A DNA stretch of 64,000 bases from Bradyrhizobium aeschynomenes (GTDB lineage: Bacteria; Pseudomonadota; Alphaproteobacteria; Rhizobiales; Xanthobacteraceae), in contig NZ_JABFDM010000001.1 of assembly GCF_013178945.1 (NCBI RefSeq), forward strand, positions 434,001 through 498,000. The letters run 5' to 3'. Shown in pieces: positions 60,267 to 64,000 of the stretch. Both the position numbers and the translations under genes were made by a program. The first letter of the stretch is position 1. Each line of letters opens with the position of its first letter. The notes below the pieces were generated by a model. The model worked only from the letters and a program-made list of their open reading frames with translations. It ran no database searches and was not told the DNA's origin.

Positions 60267-61028
60267 TCAACCTGCTGGCACCTTGAACATCGGCGTGATC
60301 AGGTCGATGCCGCATTCCAGGCCGGCACACCATTCGATGAACTGGCGCGACATCGCCGCATCCGGAAACAGCGCGCCGTGTTGCGGGGCGATGATCTCGA
60401 TGTCGAGCGGACGTACCATCTGCGCCCACGCCTTCATCACGCGGTTCGAGACCATGTAGCGGCGGTGAAAGCCTTCCATGAAGCGGATATGCGCCTTGAA
60501 GTCGCGCGTGACGATGTAGTCGACGCCGATCGAAGCGCCGAGATCGCCGCTGTAGAGGATCTTGGAAACCGGATCGTAGAGCTGGAAATTGCCCTCGCTG
60601 TGCAGGAAATGCGCTGGCAACGCACAGAGCTTGCAGCCGGCGAGATCGAACACCATGCCTTCGTCGGGGATCGGCTTCAGCCGGTCGGCGACGATGTGGT
60701 CGAAGCCGAAATGCGGCACGAAGCGGGTCCAGAGCTCCGAGATGTAGGCGTCGGCGTCGGTCGTCATCAGCCAGCCGTTGATCGCCGCGACGATGTCGGG
60801 GTCCTGGTGCGACAGGAATAGGTACTTGAGACGCCCGCCGGAGAGCTCGGTGAAGGTCTCGCCCAGCACCTTGGAGTAGACCTTGTGGCCGCCGGGATCG
60901 AGCAGCATGCCGACGCGGTCGTGGATGATGAGGTGCTGGTTCGCCTGCACGGCGAGATCGCCGGCGCTGAAATCCTCCAGCAGAATGTTCTTGTGAACGC
61001 CGTCATCATAGAGGACGGTATTGGCCAT
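60267..61028 (-). CDS. ODP-type diiron metallo-beta-lactamase-fold protein
   Basis: Protein of 253 residues, second gene of the operon. The six metal ligands of the flavodiiron fold are in place: H74, D76 and D78 (in SHQDPD), H143 (in HSEGN), D162 (in SGDLG) and H217 (in APQHG). The second ligand is Asp rather than the Glu of flavodiiron NO/O2 reductases, as in the oxygen-binding diiron protein (ODP) group. There is no flavodoxin domain, so it is likely a sensor or binding protein rather than a reductase. No signal peptide, hence cytoplasmic. Confidence 0.87.
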   Translation of the reverse strand: MANTVLYDDGVHKNILLEDFSAGDLAVQANQHLIIHDRVGMLLDPGGHKVYSKVLGETFTELSGGRLKYLFLSHQDPDIVAAINGWLMTTDADAYISELWTRFVPHFGFDHIVADRLKPIPDEGMVFDLAGCKLCALPAHFLHSEGNFQLYDPVSKILYSGDLGASIGVDYIVTRDFKAHIRFMEGFHRRYMVSNRVMKAWAQMVRPLDIEIIAPQHGALFPDAAMSRQFIEWCAGLECGIDLITPMFKVPAG

Positions 61029-61079
61029 GAAGCTACTCCTGCCGGCGCAGCGCGCCGGCTTACTTGGATGACGACTGCG

Positions 61080-61913
61080 CTACAGCACCTTCTGCAGCGA
61101 CCGGACGGCTTCGCGCATGTCGAAGAAGGTCAAGCCCAGCTTGCTGTTCTCGTTGGTCAGCGCGAGCAGCAGCGCGCCGCGGCCGGCGCTGACCAGCACC
61201 GCATAGCCGGACTCGCCGCGGATGATCACCTCCTGCAGATGGCTGCGGCCGAGCTCCATCGCGGCGCGGCCGCCGAGCGACAGCAAGGTCGCGGTCATGC
61301 CGGCGACCCGCGTCTCCTCCATGTCCGCGGCGAGCACGCTCGCGATCATCAGCCCGTCCTCGGAGATCAGCGCGCAGGCCTCGACGCCGAACGAGTCGCT
61401 CTGCAGCTTGCGCAGCACGCGGTTGATCTCATCGAGACGTGACATCGGCTTCTCCTCGACGGCGCGCGGTGAAAATCTGGAATTAAACTGACTTTGAGCC
61501 ATGGTGGGATCCTGGGCGTCATCGGGGGCTGATGAAACTGAAGCAGTCGGAATGTCGGTATTGGCAGCAAAAAAGATGGAAAGCTCGTCGGGAACCAGCG
61601 GCGTTGGCGGTGTCCCAGCCTCATCCGGTGCCGTCACGGCGCGCGTCTCGATCGTGTCGACCGCGTCGTCGAGCGCGCGCTGCTCGGCCTTGATCCGTGA
61701 TCGCGAGACCGGGGGATGCATGGCTTCGAGCTGGGTCACCAGCGCCTGGCGCGCCGACTGATAGACCTCGGCGCGACGTTCGGGACTGGAATCCGGCAGG
61801 TTCTCCATCGCGCGCGACAGCAGGATGAAGTAGTCGGCTGTCGTCACCGGCGCGGCCGCCGCATCCTCGTGCGGACCATGCGCCCTGCTCAGCAGGCTTG
61901 CGAGGCGTCCCAT
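61080..61913 (-). CDS. Roadblock/LC7 protein with N-terminal helical extension
   Basis: Protein of 277 residues, first gene of the operon. The C-terminal part (about 157-277; MSRLDEINRVLRKL to the end) is a full Roadblock/LC7 domain with ACALISEDGLMIAS and ATLLSLGGRAAMELG. The N-terminal part (about 20-90; TADYFILLSRAMENLP, AEVYQSARQALVTQLEAMHP) resembles a helical domain that occurs in several Bradyrhizobium proteins. A disordered linker joins them. The ATG at 61913 is chosen because the upstream frame (to 62036) runs through two likely regulatory sites; a start at 61445 would give the Roadblock domain alone. Confidence 0.8.
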   Translation of the reverse strand: MGRLASLLSRAHGPHEDAAAAPVTTADYFILLSRAMENLPDSSPERRAEVYQSARQALVTQLEAMHPPVSRSRIKAEQRALDDAVDTIETRAVTAPDEAGTPPTPLVPDELSIFFAANTDIPTASVSSAPDDAQDPTMAQSQFNSRFSPRAVEEKPMSRLDEINRVLRKLQSDSFGVEACALISEDGLMIASVLAADMEETRVAGMTATLLSLGGRAAMELGRSHLQEVIIRGESGYAVLVSAGRGALLLALTNENSKLGLTFFDMREAVRSLQKVL

Positions 61914-61929
61914 CGCTCTCTCGTCCACT

Positions 61930-61953
61930 CTTACGCAACTAACGATGCGTAAG
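61930..61953. promoter_or_regulatory. Inverted repeat upstream of the Roadblock-ODP operon
   Basis: CTTACGCA-N8-TGCGTAAG is a perfect 8-bp inverted repeat, ending 17 bases before the operon's first ATG. It could be an operator or a leader hairpin. Confidence 0.55.
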
Positions 61954-61980
61954 GTTAGGTCGGCACAAGGGACGCCACGA

Positions 61981-61994
61981 ATGATCTGAATCAA
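61981..61994 (-). promoter_or_regulatory. FNR/FixK-like box upstream of the Roadblock-ODP operon
   Basis: On the minus strand TTGATTCAGATCAT matches nine of ten fixed bases of the FNR box TTGAT-N4-ATCAA and seven of eight of the FixK2 form TTGA-N6-TCAA. Its centre is about 74 bases before the operon's start codon, a usable place for an activator. Confidence 0.5.
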
Positions 61995-62176
61995 ATTAAC
62001 TAAATTCGAGACGAGTGCGCGTAGTACGGCCATCATATCCGCCGATCTTCGCCATCATGTCGCCATGCTCATGGCCTTTGCGGCGCGATTTTGCCTTGAT
62101 CAGTGCGACTGCGCCGCTGTTGCAGCCAGAATCAGCTACCATGACGGCCAGTGGCAGTCGCCGCGGGGAGGGGATT

Positions 62177-63688
62177 GTGAACGTTCAGGACTATCTGCAG
62201 CGTGATGCGGTCGCGCTGGCTGAGGCCGTCCGCTCCGGCGAGACGACTGCCTCCGAGCTGCTGCAGCTCGCCTTGAAGCAGAGCGAGCGTGCGCAGTCCA
62301 AGACCAACGCCCTTTGCAAGCTGATGGAGCGCGAGGCGCGGGCGCAACTGGCCAAGCTCGCGGATGGCCCTTTCACTGGTGTGCCGTTCCTGATCAAGGA
62401 CTGCGCGCAGGACTATGCAGGTCTTCCGACGGCCTATGGCAGCAAGGCGCTGTCGGGCATCGTGGCGAGCGAGCATGCCCATGTGGTGCGGCGCTATCTC
62501 GACGCCGGCTTCGTCATCTTCGGCAAGACCAACCTTCCGGAGCTCGCGCTCAAGGGCGTGTCGGACTCGCTTGCCTTCGGCCGCGTCAGCAATCCCTGGA
62601 ATGCGGCGCATACGCCGGGCGGCTCCAGCGGCGGCGCCGCCGCGGCTGTTGCCTCCGGCGTCGTGCCGATGGCCGCCGGCAATGACGGCGGCGGCTCGAT
62701 CCGTATTCCCGCCGCCTGCTGCGGCCTGTTCGGGCTGAAGCCCTCGCGCGGCCTGGTGTCGTCGGGACCGGGCTTCGGAGAGTACTGGTTCGGGGCCTCC
62801 AGCGAGGGCGTGCTGTCGCGCAGCGTACGCGACACGGCGTCGGCGCTGGACGTCATCACGGGCAGCGAGCCCGGCGATCCGTTCCTGGTGGCCGAGCCCG
62901 GCGTGGTCTATGCGAACGCGGTCGCGCGCGATCCCGGCCGCCTCCGCATCGGCTACATGGCGGCCTCTCCGATCGGTACGGAGGTGCATGCCGAAGCGAG
63001 GCTTGCGGTCGAGAACGCCGTGAAGCTGTTGCAGGGCCTCGGTCACGAGGTCGAGGAGGCCACGCCCGACATCGATGGCGCCGCGCTCGCGACGTCGTTC
63101 CTGCACATCTATTTCGGCCAGGTCGCGGCGCTGGTGGCCGACGCGCGCGGCAAGGGCGCCCGGCGCGAGGAGTTCGAGCTGCTGACGCGGGTGCTGTCGA
63201 CGCTCGGCGGCGCGATCTCGGCCGGCGCGCTGACGACGCAGCTGCTCAAATGGAACGGGTTCGCCCGCGCGCTCGCCCGTTTCCACGCCCGCTACGATCT
63301 GCTGTTGACGCCGACGCTCGCGCACCCTCCGATCCGGCACGGCGAGGGCGATCCGAGCACCGCCGAGCAGACGCTGCTCGACATGCTCGATCGCATCGGC
63401 CTGCTCGGGCTGTTGACGCGCTGGGGCGCGCTCGACGGCATGATCGACAAGATCGCCCGCGACAGCCTGCAATATGTCCCGTTCACGCAGCTAGCCAATC
63501 TCACGGGCACGCCGGCAATGAGCGTGCCGCTGCATTGGACGCGCGATGGCCTGCCGCTCGGCGTGCAGTTCGTCGGCCGCCTCGGCGACGAGGCCCGGCT
63601 GCTGCAGCTCGCCCGCCAGCTCGAGCAGGCGCAGCCCTGGTTCGACCGGCTGCCGGATTGGGTGCGCGACACCGCTGCGGCCGACTAG
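62177..63688 (+). CDS. Amidase signature family enzyme
   Basis: Hydrolase of 503 residues of the amidase signature family, which cuts amide bonds of small molecules or peptides. The Lys-Ser-Ser triad is visible: K74 (in FLIKDC), a cis-serine at 150/151 (in TPGGSSGGAA) and the nucleophile S174 (in GGGSIRIPA). The GTG at 62177 has a strong GGGGAGGGG site directly ahead; upstream in-frame ATGs to 62015 lie in the shared regulatory gap with the Roadblock operon. The substrate is unknown. Confidence 0.92.
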   Translation: MNVQDYLQRDAVALAEAVRSGETTASELLQLALKQSERAQSKTNALCKLMEREARAQLAKLADGPFTGVPFLIKDCAQDYAGLPTAYGSKALSGIVASEHAHVVRRYLDAGFVIFGKTNLPELALKGVSDSLAFGRVSNPWNAAHTPGGSSGGAAAAVASGVVPMAAGNDGGGSIRIPAACCGLFGLKPSRGLVSSGPGFGEYWFGASSEGVLSRSVRDTASALDVITGSEPGDPFLVAEPGVVYANAVARDPGRLRIGYMAASPIGTEVHAEARLAVENAVKLLQGLGHEVEEATPDIDGAALATSFLHIYFGQVAALVADARGKGARREEFELLTRVLSTLGGAISAGALTTQLLKWNGFARALARFHARYDLLLTPTLAHPPIRHGEGDPSTAEQTLLDMLDRIGLLGLLTRWGALDGMIDKIARDSLQYVPFTQLANLTGTPAMSVPLHWTRDGLPLGVQFVGRLGDEARLLQLARQLEQAQPWFDRLPDWVRDTAAAD

Positions 63689-63755
63689 ATCGCGTTGCGT
63701 CTTTTTGAAGTTTGCTTCCCTCGCTATACTGCCTCTGGTTGCGAGGGAGATTTCA

Positions 63756-64000
63756 ATGACGATCATCTATATTCACGGTGTGAACGTCCGCTCGCCCGAG
63801 CATGGCGTCGAACTCCAGAAGCCCTTCCTGCGCTGGCTCGGCGCCAAGGTGTCCGAGCCCAATGCCGCGCAATACGAGCCGGTCTATTGGGGCGATCTGG
63901 CCTCCGACTTTCGCTGGAAGCTCGCCTCGCGGCCGCGCACGGCGCTGCTGGGCCAGGGTGGCACTGCAGGCTTCGAGTCGCTCGGCCAGCTGCGCGAGGC
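63756..64000 (+). CDS. Hypothetical alpha/beta-hydrolase-like protein (3' partial)
   Basis: The first 81 residues of a gene that runs off the window. It starts MTIIYIHGVNVRSPEHGVEL; the IYIHGVN stretch is like the oxyanion loop after the first strand of alpha/beta hydrolases. GAGGGAG lies eight bases before the ATG. No further function can be given from this fragment. Confidence 0.7.
   Translation, partial: MTIIYIHGVNVRSPEHGVELQKPFLRWLGAKVSEPNAAQYEPVYWGDLASDFRWKLASRPRTALLGQGGTAGFESLGQLRE

Overview
The window is a 64-kb, GC-rich stretch of an alphaproteobacterial chromosome. Its gene order and protein character fit the order Hyphomicrobiales (Rhizobiales), most likely Bradyrhizobium or a close relative. 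This placement is inference from three signs: the FtsZ with a very long Ala/Pro-rich linker, the intergenic palindromic repeats of the type common in Bradyrhizobium/Rhodopseudomonas genomes, and the ECF42-type sigma factor paired with a DGPF protein.

Layout. 1-5.1 kb: the 3' part of an ABC exporter, RNase P RNA (rnpB, minus strand), a DGPF/YCII protein with an ECF42-like sigma factor, and an AmiD-like N-acetylmuramoyl-L-alanine amidase. 5.1-27.8 kb: the dcw division and cell-wall cluster in the order rsmH-ftsL-ftsI-murE-murF-mraY-murD-ftsW-murG-[helix-turn-helix protein, beta-carbonic anhydrase]-murC-murB-ddl-ftsQ-ftsA-ftsZ-lpxC. These genes make lipid II (MurC/D/E/F, MraY, MurG, Ddl, MurB), polymerise and crosslink it at the septum (FtsW, FtsI) and build the Z ring (FtsZ, FtsA, FtsQ, FtsL). 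No mraZ is seen in front of rsmH. 28.1-33.3 kb: bamD, recN and ligA. 33.3-42.7 kb: a Bcr/CflA-type MFS exporter, aminopeptidase P, a small basic protein, prmA, an orphan Flp pilin with a structured leader, a PYROXD2-like FAD oxidoreductase and a membrane-anchored spermidine-synthase-like protein. 43.1-46.7 kb: a three-gene sugar-type ABC importer. 46.7-58.8 kb: an L,D-transpeptidase, a Gly-rich exported protein, an ABC-2 exporter pair, two related exported alpha/beta hydrolases (one with a LysM domain), an ICMT-like methyltransferase, an HpnA-like epimerase coupled to a DUF962 protein, a Cys-rich repeat protein coupled to an OmpA-domain protein, uvrD and a DUF1328 protein. 58.9-62 kb: a compact minus-strand operon of Roadblock/LC7, ODP-type diiron metallo-beta-lactamase-fold, membrane-anchored OmpA-domain and membrane-anchored Roadblock proteins. 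62.2-64 kb: an amidase-signature enzyme and the 5' end of an unknown gene.

The best candidate for an undescribed system is the Roadblock-ODP-OmpA-Roadblock operon. It has an FNR/FixK-like half-palindrome and a separate perfect inverted repeat just upstream of its first start codon, so the oxygen- or NO-binding type of its diiron protein and its possible regulation point the same way. Other strong signals are a palindromic repeat inserted in frame inside uvrD between helicase motifs II and III, a long inverted repeat in the murC leader, and a pilin leader whose hairpin covers the ribosome binding site. No tRNA, CRISPR array, insertion sequence or prophage was seen. All gene calls come from reading the sequence; no database search was run.
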